Shown: in pieces, positions 1 to 7,300 of the stretch
Layout of the letters: every line of letters starts with the position of its first letter
Numbering within the stretch: the stretch's first letter is position 1
Assembly (NCBI GenBank): GCA_009731375.1
Contig: BJOX01000280.1
Location: forward strand, 198,981 to 242,126
Origin: Paulinella micropora
Lineage: Eukaryota; Cercozoa; Imbricatea; Euglyphida
Reading direction: 5' to 3'
DNA: 43,146 nucleotides
Position numbers and translations under genes: made by a program
The notes under the pieces: generated by a model
Told to the model about the DNA's origin: nothing
Database searches by the model: none
What the model saw: only the letters and a program-made list of their open reading frames with translations

Positions 1-492
1 AAAGAACGATGTTTCCAGTTGCAGGAGCGCGTGCGGCGCCCGCAAGGCAGCCAGCGCCGCCGGCAAAACATTTTCTCTTTTGTTATCCACCAGACGCAGG
101 CTGCGGACGGCCGCCGGTGCACGTAGCAGCCCGACGAGATTCCTACCTCACACGGTAAGCTCGTCTATGCAAAGCCCTTGTAGTAGCTCCTGGGCCGTGC
201 TGTTGTTCGCCGAGACGCGGCGCAGGCCTGACACCTTGGCCTTGCCACGGTACAAGGCCAAGAGCTGCCGGTGGTGTCGCTGGCTCAGGTCAAGCTCGGG
301 CTGCCGAAATCCCTGCCGGAAGCCTGTGGCGCCCGTGACCAGCTGGTTAAGCCGGCCGTTGACCAAGGCTAGCGCGGCCACGTCGGAAATTTTCAGACAT
401 TCACGCACCAGTTTCCACACATCGTCAGGGATGCTGGAGAGACGGGCCGGGGCGCAGCTGTGCGCCGACGCTTTTCGGTTCCTGCCGGACAT
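1..492 (-). pseudogene. F-box/leucine-rich-repeat-like gene, partial, in-frame TGA
   Basis: The ATG lies at 490-492. The first 114 codons give a basic N-terminus followed by an F-box-like stretch (IPDDVWKLVRECLKISDVAA, about residues 22-41) and then leucine-rich segments. A TGA occurs in frame at 148-150. The same frame stays open for 49 more codons to the window edge and still encodes leucine-rich-repeat-like sequence (LVGLLRAPAAVRSLRLVDN), so the reading frame clearly continued once. A CGA-to-TGA change would explain the stop; a short intron is the alternative. F-box/LRR proteins recruit substrates to SCF ubiquitin ligases; that role is inferred from the family only. It is divergent from the NTPase-like gene at 938. 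The 3' end lies outside the window. Confidence 0.5.
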
Positions 493-657
493 TCCTGCTT
501 TCTTTTTGCATGCTATAGACAGAAAAATTAGTTTGTGGAGTTTTACAAAAAAATAATGGAAGAAAAAAGACCAGAAAAATTTTAATAAAAAAAAGAAAAG
601 ATAGCTGATTTTTCGGCCGGGTCAAGAGAGGGAGAAAAAAAACCGCCAACTTCGGCA

Positions 658-716
658 AACCTTCGCGAAACTTTCTTTCACTGCAAATTTCGGCCAACCT
701 TCGCGAAACTTTCTTT
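658..716. repeat. Two copies of a 21-bp direct repeat
   Basis: Copies at 658-678 and 696-716 both read AACCTTCGCGAAACTTTCTT plus one further T. The core TTCGCGAA is self-complementary. The position between divergent genes suggests tandem protein-binding sites, which is inference. Confidence 0.6.
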
Positions 717-810
717 TCACCGCCAAAATTCGGCCACTGACTGAATTTTTTTTCTTTTTTTAGCACTTCAGCAATCCTGCTAAATTTGATGTAAAAATTT
801 TGGGGAAAAG

Positions 811-861
811 TTGGCGGGCGGGGAAAATTACAAAAAATTATAAATTTTCCCCGCCCGCCAA
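811..861. repeat. 19-bp perfect palindrome with E2F-like half sites
   Basis: The left arm 811-829 (TTGGCGGGCGGGGAAAATT) is exactly complementary to 843-861, with a 13-nt loop. Each arm contains TTGGCGGG, which resembles the eukaryotic E2F/DP consensus. It lies about 80 bp upstream of the ATG at 938. Confidence 0.65.
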
Positions 862-2218
862 TCTTTCCCGAAATTTTTGCGATCACAAATCTAGCTAATT
901 TCTCTGAACCATTGTCTGTGTTGTGTCCCAGCTGGTGATGACGAGCAAGTTTTTACCTAAACTCCGTCACCGAGAAGATGCGATCCGCCTGCTCTGCGAA
1001 ACAGTTTCTCAGCGATTTAAGAACTACTTGAAAGGATTTTTGGACAAAGAAAAGCAGCCTCACCTGATTTGTTTCGCCGCGGCGGGCACGGGCAAGAGTC
1101 GTCTGGCGCAGGAGGCCTTGCCCTTGCTGCAGAAGCATGTCGAGCACCGAGAGCTGCGCGCGCTGCTGCGGAACTCCACTGTTTCTGTCCACGTCACCTT
1201 CAACGGGGACACCAAATTCAATCAGTGGGATCGGGAGAGCGGTGCTGAAGCCGCACTTTCGGTTCGAACACTAGCATCCTACTTCGGTGTCCAAATCACG
1301 TCGCTGCATTTCTTGCGGACAATCGAGCTGCGCACTGCACTTGACTGTATCCTTCTGGACTTCCGCCGCCGGCGTAGCTTGGCTCAAGACTCACCGGTAG
1401 CGTTCTACCTGGCCGTCGATGACGTGGGTCAGACCCTCTTGCCCGCGGATAATGCCAAAGTTGCGCGATCCTTCCTGAAGGATATCTCCAATGCAGCCGG
1501 GAGCTGGCTGCTTGGACCGCCACGATCGGTGTTTCCGATCACATTGATGACAGGCACGACTGCGCAGGCGATTACCAGCATTCTGTCGACTGAGAGCAGC
1601 CACCCCTATGTGTCGCTTCCTGTTCCTCTCCTGTCGTTCAACGAGAGCGATGCCATGCTGCGTGAGCTTGGCTTGGAGGAGTGGGCAAATGATGGCCAGG
1701 GGCAGCAACTGTTGGCGGACATCGGAGGCCTCCCTCGCCTGCTTGAAATTCTTTTCTCCAGTCTTCAGACACTGGTGGAAATGGGACAACGGCCAACAAA
1801 TGCGTCGTGGGCAACCGTTCAGCATGCGCTCATGACGTTTGTCAAGCAGCGAACTGGGCACGTCGAGGAGGAAGTTGTGCACGCCATTGTGAGAGCGGCA
1901 CTCACCCGCGAAACCGTGACGAATGAGGACGTCGCTCACGGACAACAAACATGGGGCGACTTGGAGAGTTGTGGAGCAGTCTTTCTGCGAGAGCAGAAGC
2001 AAGGAGGCATGGTTGTGGAGGTGCCGTACCTGATCATTGAGGGAAAAGTGCGAAACCTCAGAAAGCGGCGACTGCCTGACGTTGTCGAGGCCTTGTTTCG
2101 CGTGCCCGAGCCGCGCTTTTGGGAGTGGCAGACTTGGGAAAAGTTCAACGCCCTCTTCGACGGAGCGACAGCATGGTTGTTGGCCCAGCGCGAAGGAAAG
2201 GGCTCACAGACCGTATCG

Positions 2219-2397
2219 GTTGCTCGCTTCTACCGCGGCGCGCTGGTCGACCCAGCCATTGCCAACTGGGAGTTTGGCCTCAGTCCCAGGGTCGAGTTCC
2301 AGACNNNNNNNNNNGTTGCTCGCTTCTATTGCGCTCTGGTCGACCCAGCCATTGCCGACTGGGAGTTTGGCCTCAGTCCCAGGGTCGAGTTCCAGAC
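2219..2397. repeat. Near-duplicate flanks of a 10-N assembly gap
   Basis: Sequence 2219-2304 is repeated at 2315-2397 across a 10-N gap, with a 3-nt deletion and few substitutions. The pattern suggests two contig ends or haplotypes that overlap but were not merged. Confidence 0.75.
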
Positions 2398-2574
2398 TTG
2401 TGAGAAGCGCTTCCCCGAGACGAGCACCAGGCCGAGCCACCAAGGGAAGGAATTTTCCTGGCGAGCTGGTGAGGTCTCGGTTATGAATGCGGACGGAGCC
2501 AAAGCCGACCACTTCATGNNNNNNNNNNCTCCGAGCACATCTTCTTCCCAGGATGAAGACGTTTTGCAGGTTAT

Positions 2575-2735
2575 CCATCATACATCGAAGATGAAGAGGA
2601 TAAGGAGAAGTGAGGAAGATGAAAAGGAGGGGAGAGGAGGAGGAGGAAGAGGAGAATGAAGAAGTTTTGCAGGTTATCCATCGTGCATCGAAGATGAAGA
2701 GGATAAGGAGAAGTGAGGAAGCCGACCACTTCATG
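2575..2735. repeat. Purine-rich tandem duplication in the NTPase-like gene
   Basis: A segment of about 55-60 bp (TTTTGCAGGTTATCCATC followed by a GAAGATGAAGAGGATAAGG-type run) occurs twice, at about 2561-2620 and 2665-2722, separated by a GGA-rich tract. The 15-mer GCCGACCACTTCATG occurs before the gap (2504-2518) and after the tract (2721-2735), bracketing the insertion or misassembly. Confidence 0.65.
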
Positions 2736-3112
2736 GCTGCGCCGCTGGTAAACTCGTTTGAGGTGCTTGTTCGCTTCGGCCAGGAAAAGTGGAGTCGGGA
2801 CGTGGGCGCGCGCCCAAGTGTCGCCCAAGAGCGCATCATAAAAGAGAAATCCAAGGTCACTCCCTTAGCCTTGAGTTGGTTCTCGCATATTGTTCACGCA
2901 CTTACACTGCTCAACAGATCTTGGCCGCGGCCGAGCGTCTCGGCCCGGGGCACCGCAGCATGGTGGCGTTCTTCACCAACGTCGATGTTCCTCTCGCTCC
3001 GGTGCCATTTTGCGCTATTGTCGGCGTTGAGCAGATGCGGGACTTCTACAGCCAGACCTTTGCTGCCCGCGCGTTTCTGGGTGGGCAGTCGCGGCGGAAG
3101 GGAAGCACCTAA

Positions 3113-3803
3113 GGCGCTCCCATTCGAGTGGTTTGGGCTTGTTAGCGGCGCAAAATTTAACAATATTAACTTTTGTAAGGGCAGGGCCGGCCCTGACAAA
3201 GTTAATATTGTTAATCTAAGGTCTCGGTGAGTGTTACACGTCTCCTTCCCAACACCTACCAAAGTGATATCACTTATTTCATTAATGAAGAAAAATACTA
3301 AAAGAAACAATAATCAACGTACATTGTGCCTGATGCGCGAGAAGTCTACTGTTGCGCTGAGCCGAACCATCCCGTATAGAAAGCGTAATCACTCGAGTGA
3401 CTGCCTGTGAGATGGCCAAGCCTGGCGAATATTTATTTTGATTTGGCAAATAACCTTTGGCGGAAGTGATACAGCCGAGGACATTCAAGTGGCAAAGTCA
3501 ACCATCAAATTTGAATGAACCCTTAACGTAATTTCAGTTTACTCGACTGTGGAAAAAACCAGCAGATGCAAATGTGGCGAATGGTTTGTGCACAGCCCAC
3601 AAGCGCAGATTTCTGTTTTTGTGTTCAAATAAATACTATTTTGCACAGGCCTGACCGCTCGGATTAAAGTTAGTGCCACCATAACACAAAATACCACCAT
3701 CACAAGAGCCACAAGCCCATTCCCAGGTGTCCACTTCGTCAAAGTAGTAAGTGTGGCAAAAAGCCAGGTGATGCCATGAGAATACTCATGAGTGTGAGGC
3801 GAG
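3113..3803. other. Host intergenic DNA left of the viral insertion
   Basis: No coding signal stands out. The only notable structure is the palindrome at 3157-3214. The right end abuts the target-site duplication of the viral element. Confidence 0.5.
3157..3214. repeat. Imperfect palindrome with 17-bp perfect arms
   Basis: The arm TTAACAATATTAACTTT at 3157-3173 is exactly complementary to 3198-3214. The centre is GC-rich and contains GGCCGGCC. It could be a small foldback element or a cruciform-forming site. Confidence 0.6.
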
Positions 3804-3809
3804 CAAACC
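3804..3809. repeat. Target-site duplication, left copy (CAAACC)
   Basis: CAAACC directly precedes the left terminal inverted repeat and recurs directly after the right one at 25754-25759. Six-base duplications are the known signature of Polinton/Maverick RVE integrases. Confidence 0.93.
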
Positions 3810-3932
3810 AGTAGTATAGGGTGCCACTACAAGACACTTTTTCAATACACACCCCCCGCCCCCAGGGACACACATTGCAACGCTCCGCGTGCAACGCGGA
3901 CACGGTCGGCCCGCACGGGACAAAATGGCAAT
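3810..3932 (+). repeat. Left terminal inverted repeat, 123 bp
   Basis: It begins AGTAGTATAGGGTGCCACTA and matches the reverse complement of 25631-25753 at all 123 positions by direct reading. Identity stops at 3933. The TIR has a C-rich block and a GC-rich half (GCTCCGCGTGCAACGCGG) unlike the AT-rich interior. In protein-primed systems the termini act as replication origins. Confidence 0.96.
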
Positions 3933-4282
3933 TTCCAAAAAAAGCGGAAACGGTTAATAAAATGACACACGTAGTCTTTCTCAACATTGAACACAGTCAC
4001 AGCTGTCAATTTGCGAAAAAAAATATATAACGGGTTTTGCGTTTTTTTTCTTTTCTTTTTTTGTTGAAGTTGCTGTTAGATAGGCGACGAATAAATAAAA
4101 AGGAAAATGAGCAGTGACCGAAACATTGATGACAGATATTGTTATGCACGAAAACTGTAAAATAGACCAACAGATTTTCTCGCTGCCCAAAAAGTCGTTT
4201 TTTGGGCAGGAGGAAAGAAGGCCATTTTACCCCTTGCAAAAATATATAAAACTGATATATATACCCTACAGGCATAGACTGT
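3933..4282. other. Subterminal non-coding region with hairpin
   Basis: This is AT-rich leader between the left TIR and the first gene. It contains an 11-bp perfect stem (4183-4193 / 4199-4209, CTGCCCAAAAA) and TATA-like runs at 4239-4263. The promoter-like motif at 4258-4284 abuts the first ATG. Confidence 0.5.
4183..4209. repeat. 11-bp stem-loop, subterminal
   Basis: CTGCCCAAAAA pairs with TTTTTGGGCAG across a five-base loop. It lies about 375 bp inside the left TIR. Confidence 0.6.
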
Positions 4283-4284
4283 AT
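4258..4284 (+). promoter_or_regulatory. 27-bp promoter-like motif, copy 1
   Basis: The motif TATATACCCTAC-R-GGCATAGAC-Y-GTAT overlaps the ATG of the coiled-coil gene. It matches minus-strand 20141-20115, upstream of the ExoX-like gene, at 25 of 27 bases. A TATA-like core suggests a shared early-type promoter or initiator. Confidence 0.6.
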
Positions 4285-4765
4285 GTCCAATAATTTTGAT
4301 AACTTTAATAACTTTGATAATTATTCTGATAATTCTGATAATGAGAGTAGAAGGAGAGACAGTAATGACTGGATAGAATATTATATAGATAAGCCAGAAA
4401 CTAAAGTAAATAGAGATAAAATGAGAGTAAGTAATCAAATAGAGTTGATAAATGAAAAAATAAAAGAACTAACTAAGAAAAAAGAAGAGCTTGAAGAGAG
4501 AGAGGATGCGATAGACGAAAGATTAGTAGAGATAGAAGAAGAGAAGCAAAAAAAGAAAAATAATGATAAAATGAAAAGAAAGAGAAAGAGAGAAGAAGAA
4601 AGAAGAAAGAAAGAGGAGAGGTTGTTGGATAGTTGGTTGCTAGCTAGAAAGCAACCACTGAGTTTGAGAGAGGAGGAGCAGGCGAGGAAGTTAATATGTA
4701 ATGGAGATAGCTTTGATATGGTTTTGGATAAATATAATAAATACAGAAATAGGGTTGAGGGGTAA
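4283..4765 (+). CDS. Coiled-coil charged protein of the virus, function unknown
   Basis: The 160-residue product starts at ATG 4283. The N-terminus is rich in Asn, Asp and Phe (SNNFDNFNNFDNYSDNSDNE). Residues about 50-115 form a strongly charged Lys/Glu helix with heptad character (IELINEKIKELTKKKEELEE), probably a coiled coil, followed by a Lys/Arg-rich patch (KMKRKRKREEERRKK). The C-terminus has ARKQPLSLREEEQARKLI and ends in RVEG. I recognise no family. It is the first gene inside the left TIR and shares its promoter-like motif with the ExoX-like gene, so an early or replication-associated role is possible but unproven. Confidence 0.7.
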   Translation: MSNNFDNFNNFDNYSDNSDNESRRRDSNDWIEYYIDKPETKVNRDKMRVSNQIELINEKIKELTKKKEELEEREDAIDERLVEIEEEKQKKKNNDKMKRKRKREEERRKKEERLLDSWLLARKQPLSLREEEQARKLICNGDSFDMVLDKYNKYRNRVEG

Positions 4766-4809
4766 AAATAGCTGACTATATAAAGTCCTGGGCAAGACAT
4801 TAAACTACC

Positions 4810-4850
4810 CCTACATAAACACATATTGTCCCTCTGTGTGTTTATGTAGG
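4810..4850. repeat. 14-bp stem-loop between two viral genes
   Basis: CCTACATAAACACA (4810-4823) pairs perfectly with 4837-4850 across 13 nt. It lies between the coiled-coil gene stop and the next ATG at 4863, so it may mark a transcript end or a 5' leader structure. Confidence 0.6.
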
Positions 4851-4862
4851 TTGCTGAAAGCA

Positions 4863-5402
4863 ATGGCTGAAATGGTTGGAGCTATGGCTGCAATGAGGCT
4901 AGGGGCAAAAAAAGGAGCAAAAAAAGGAGGAGAGAGAAAAGCAAGATCACCAAATCAAATCAGAGAAAGGGGCGCAATTAATGTGCTGTTTCGTCAAGGG
5001 TCTAACAAAGCATACCTATTTGACGATAATGATATGCCAGCATTGCAAGATGGAGAGATAGCTCATAGGGCTGTTTACAAATCTTACAAAAACGAAACCA
5101 AAGCATTTGATTTAAGGGTTGTTCTCTTTGAAGATGGACATTACGAGGTTTTCAAATCTCTTGATAATGTAAACTCTATTACAAAGGGCAATAATGTTGA
5201 TGTAATCTACAAAGGGATTGACGGAAAGCTTGCACTACCAGCCAACAATGCCCAAGCCCCAGCTGATGGAGTCGCAGTCAACAATGTCCAAGCCCCAGCT
5301 GATGGAGTCGCAGCCAACAATGCCCAAGCCCCAGCTGATGGAGTCGCAACCAACAATGCCCAAGCCCCAGCTGATGGAGTCGCAGTCGCAGCTGAATTCT
5401 AA
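4863..5402 (+). CDS. Viral protein with C-terminal 12-residue repeats
   Basis: The start is taken as ATG 4863, because the open frame upstream crosses the hairpin and offers only a GTG. The product is about 179 residues. The N-terminus is Met/Ala/Gly-rich with basic AKKGAKKGGERKARS. The middle (INVLFRQGSNKAYLF, HRAVYKSYKNETKAFDLRVV) looks like a small beta-rich domain. The C-terminus has four tandem 36-nt units encoding NNAQAPADGVAV. The GG after the Lys-rich stretch could be a site for the virus's adenain-like protease, which is inference. No family is recognised. Repeat copy number may vary between element copies. Confidence 0.7.
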   Translation: MAEMVGAMAAMRLGAKKGAKKGGERKARSPNQIRERGAINVLFRQGSNKAYLFDDNDMPALQDGEIAHRAVYKSYKNETKAFDLRVVLFEDGHYEVFKSLDNVNSITKGNNVDVIYKGIDGKLALPANNAQAPADGVAVNNVQAPADGVAANNAQAPADGVATNNAQAPADGVAVAAEF

Positions 5403-5627
5403 GTAGCCGCAGTCCAAGCTCCAGCCAAGATTGTGTAAGTGAAACAAAATTGATTTTGTTTAATTAAACAAAAAAACTAAGTGTTGAAGTTGAATATATT
5501 TGTTAAATAAATATGCTCTGCTTTAACACCTCTACAACAAAAACTGAGGTTAATTGTAGAAAATATTTCATTGAATAAGTAATATTTTTTCCAATTAATC
5601 CGTTGTATTAAGTTATTAATTAAATAC
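5403..5627. other. Convergent intergenic region, AT-rich
   Basis: This separates the ends of the repeat protein (+) and the integrase (-). A short AT-rich palindrome AAACAAAATTGATTTTGTTT near 5440-5461 may serve as a bidirectional terminator. Nothing else is visible. Confidence 0.4.
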
Positions 5628-6629
5628 TTACAAATCCAAAATTTCTTTTTTCTTTTTAATCCTGGCACTACTACGGATGTTTTCAGGTTTTATATCTAAT
5701 GATTTCAATAAGTGGACGGTCTTTTTTTCCTTAGTTACTTCTTTAATGTGGTCGGCTAGTTGAGATTTAACTTCTTCGTCTGGTTGTTCGTCCATTTTAG
5801 ATTTTAATAATTGCTGAGGGCTGACTATTTCGTGGTCGCCAAGTATTAACTTAAAGCCTTTCCGACCTTTAACTGTATATACTTTCTTTGAATACTGAAC
5901 ATCACCCTTAGAAAAAACCGTTCTTTCTAGTTCTTTTCGCACGGTTGAACCCTTAGGAAATTTATTAATAAGACCAGCCCTATATATTTCTTGGTCATTC
6001 TTCTTTTTACCATAATAAACTTCCATTGGTGTAGCCTTTATTGTATTATGAAATGTATTATTATAATTATCAACAATTTCATTAATGTAAGGAACCCAAA
6101 CAAAATCGTCATTAACTTCCCACATAAAATTCAAATCATTTCTTATTGTTCTAATAAATCTATCTACTATACCCATAGTTCGGTGGTCGCCAACTTCGTT
6201 AGTTGTATGTTGAATTCCGTTGTCTTTAAAGTATTCAGCAACTTGACCTTTATATTCACTCCCGTTGTCGGACGTAATCCTTTTAGGTTTCGGCATTTTT
6301 TTTAATCCTTCCAATACTTCACCAGTTGATTTATTTTTTATCGGTTCAATCCAGCCACGACGAGAATAAACATCAATCATTACTAAACCAAAGTTGTAGT
6401 TTTTGTTTCCTTTCTTAGTAGCTATTTTAGACATATCCATTAAGTCAATAAACACTTGGCTTAATGGTTCTGGCTCAGGGGATAGTATAGTATTCCATTT
6501 TTTAGGGGTCTTAGATTGATGGTGTATTTCAGAAGCTTATTCAATTTTCTGTTTTTCAAGTTCTTCCTTATCTTGCGGAGACTCCGCCTCCGTTTCAGTA
6601 TTTTGTGGATTGCTGTGTTTATGGTCCAT
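5628..6629 (-). pseudogene. RVE-family integrase, interrupted by one in-frame TAA
   Basis: From ATG 6627-6629 the frame runs 30 codons to a TAA at 6537-6539 and then continues without another stop to 5628. The downstream part carries the retroviral-type integrase core: FIDLMDM (first Asp), MIDVYSRRGW, ITSDNGSEY (second Asp) and MGIVDRFIRTI, where the third acid appears to be Asp rather than the usual Glu. NYNNTFHNTIKATPMEVYY follows, then a C-terminal Lys-rich SH3/chromo-like region (KGDVQYSKKVYTVKGRKGF). This enzyme family inserts Polintons and makes the 6-bp duplication seen here. Without readthrough the only internal Mets start inside the first catalytic strand. A recent nonsense mutation, a sequencing error or readthrough are all possible. 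Its promoter-like motif is shared with the lipase gene. Confidence 0.85.
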
Positions 6630-6643
6630 TGTAGGGACACCCT
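6630..6643. repeat. Small hairpin just upstream of integrase ATG
   Basis: GTAGGGACACCCTAC pairs GTAGGG with CCCTAC. It is a shorter relative of the GTAGGGGC hairpins at 19815, 20979 and 25554. Confidence 0.45.
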
Positions 6644-6663
6644 ACGACCCGACTTTTTTTGGT

Positions 6664-6690
6664 TGCAAAGCTACGTTTGCAAAATCGTAT
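6664..6690 (-). promoter_or_regulatory. 26-bp upstream motif, copy 1 (integrase)
   Basis: Read on the minus strand it is ATACG, one extra A, then TTTTGCAAACGTAGCTTTGC and A. The same block without the extra base ends directly at the lipase ATG (20188-20213). It includes a 7-bp stem TTGCAAA/TTTGCAA with a CGTAGC loop. It lies about 35 bp upstream of the integrase ATG. Confidence 0.6.
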
Positions 6691-6724
6691 GAAGGTTCGT
6701 ATATTGAAAGATTTTTTAAAAGTT

Positions 6725-7234
6725 TCAAAATTTAAGAAACAATTTTGAAACATCATTGTTTTCTTTTTTTGACTTCTCTGGTTGTTGGTTATAAACATTA
6801 ACATTAACTCGGCTAGTCTTCTTCCCTCCTTTCTTAGGCTTAGGCTCTTCCTCTTCTTCACTTTCGCTCTCACTCTCACTCTCCTCTTCCACTTTCTTTT
6901 TTACCACTTTCTTCGCCTTCTTCTGTTTAGTCTTCAATTTTATACCCGCAACCCGTCGGGCAACGATATCTACGAAATCCTGTTCAACCCCTTCATCCGA
7001 GCTACTTTCCTCACTTATCTCACCGTCTCTACCATCAATCATATCCTTAGCCAACTGTTTCTTTGACACATGGTCCATCTTTTCGTCTTCGTTCATTTCT
7101 TTCTCATTTTTAGCCTCTTCCTCCGCTAGTAGCTCACGGGCCCTCTCAATCTTTCTTTGCCTCGCATACTGTTTCTTCATTACAGTAGCTTTTTCAAGAT
7201 TTTTTATGGCAATCTCTCTATTTCCTCTTGGCAT
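6725..7234 (-). CDS. Charged, acidic/basic repeat-containing viral protein
   Basis: I prefer the internal ATG at 7232-7234 (MPRGNREIAIKNLEKATVM): the longer frame would run through the promoter shared with the divergent fibre gene. The product is about 169 residues. It has a basic helical N-terminus (KKQYARQRKIERARELLAEE), an acidic Ser patch (EISEESSSDEG) and a central VDIVARRVAGIKLK. A Lys block and a Ser/Glu run (EESESESESEEEEEP) follow, with KKGGKKTSRVNVNVYNQQ near the end. No known domain is seen. Such blocks suit a nucleic-acid-binding or virion-core protein. The GG after PKPKK is a possible adenain-type cleavage site, which is inference. Confidence 0.65.
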   Translation of the reverse strand: MPRGNREIAIKNLEKATVMKKQYARQRKIERARELLAEEEAKNEKEMNEDEKMDHVSKKQLAKDMIDGRDGEISEESSSDEGVEQDFVDIVARRVAGIKLKTKQKKAKKVVKKKVEEESESESESEEEEEPKPKKGGKKTSRVNVNVYNQQPEKSKKENNDVSKLFLKF

Positions 7235-7300
7235 TTTCGGTTGTATATCTAACCAAAAATAATTTTTATTCGGATCAATTATTATCCAATATATACAACG
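7235..7300. promoter_or_regulatory. Divergent promoter with ATATAC initiator-like motifs
   Basis: This 66-bp region lies between the minus-strand acidic gene and the plus-strand fibre gene. On the plus strand CCAATATATACAACG directly precedes ATG 7301. On the minus strand GATATACAACCG lies just before ATG 7234. The polymerase gene has CCAATATATACG directly before its ATG, so AATATATAC is a likely viral initiator element. Confidence 0.6.

Larger units (their letters stand above)
493..937. promoter_or_regulatory. Divergent intergenic region with repeats and palindrome
   Basis: This AT-rich, gene-free stretch separates two divergent genes. It holds a 21-bp direct repeat (658-678 and 696-716) and a 19-bp perfect inverted repeat (811-829 / 843-861). 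The head-to-head arrangement makes it the natural promoter region for both genes. Confidence 0.5.
938..3112 (+). pseudogene. Crinkler/RHS-like P-loop NTPase gene, broken
   Basis: The first ATG of the frame is at 938. A Walker A motif (AAAGTGKSRL) sits near residue 50, a Walker B-like AVDDV near residue 160, and a sensor-like LMTGTT follows. This order resembles the NTPase of crinkler (CRN) and retrotransposon-hot-spot (RHS) proteins. The distal part (about 2880-3112, another frame) encodes FFTNVDVP and YSQTFAARAF, resembling the SNR...YFG-tFAsRA tail of those families. The frame is interrupted by gaps at 2305-2314 and 2519-2528, by a purine-rich insertion at 2570-2720, and by a frame change near 2850. 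RHS/CRN NTPases occur as multigene families in many protists; some are secreted effectors, but no signal peptide is seen here. The family call is tentative, whereas the breakage is directly visible. Confidence 0.5.

Noticed and set aside
3739-4030. Open frames crossing the left TIR
   Set aside because: They overlap the TIR and target duplication. The equivalent frame at the right TIR is only the same sequence copied, so there is no evidence of coding.
4836-4862. Upstream extension of the repeat-protein gene
   Set aside because: It starts with GTG within a hairpin arm; ATG 4863 is the first normal start.
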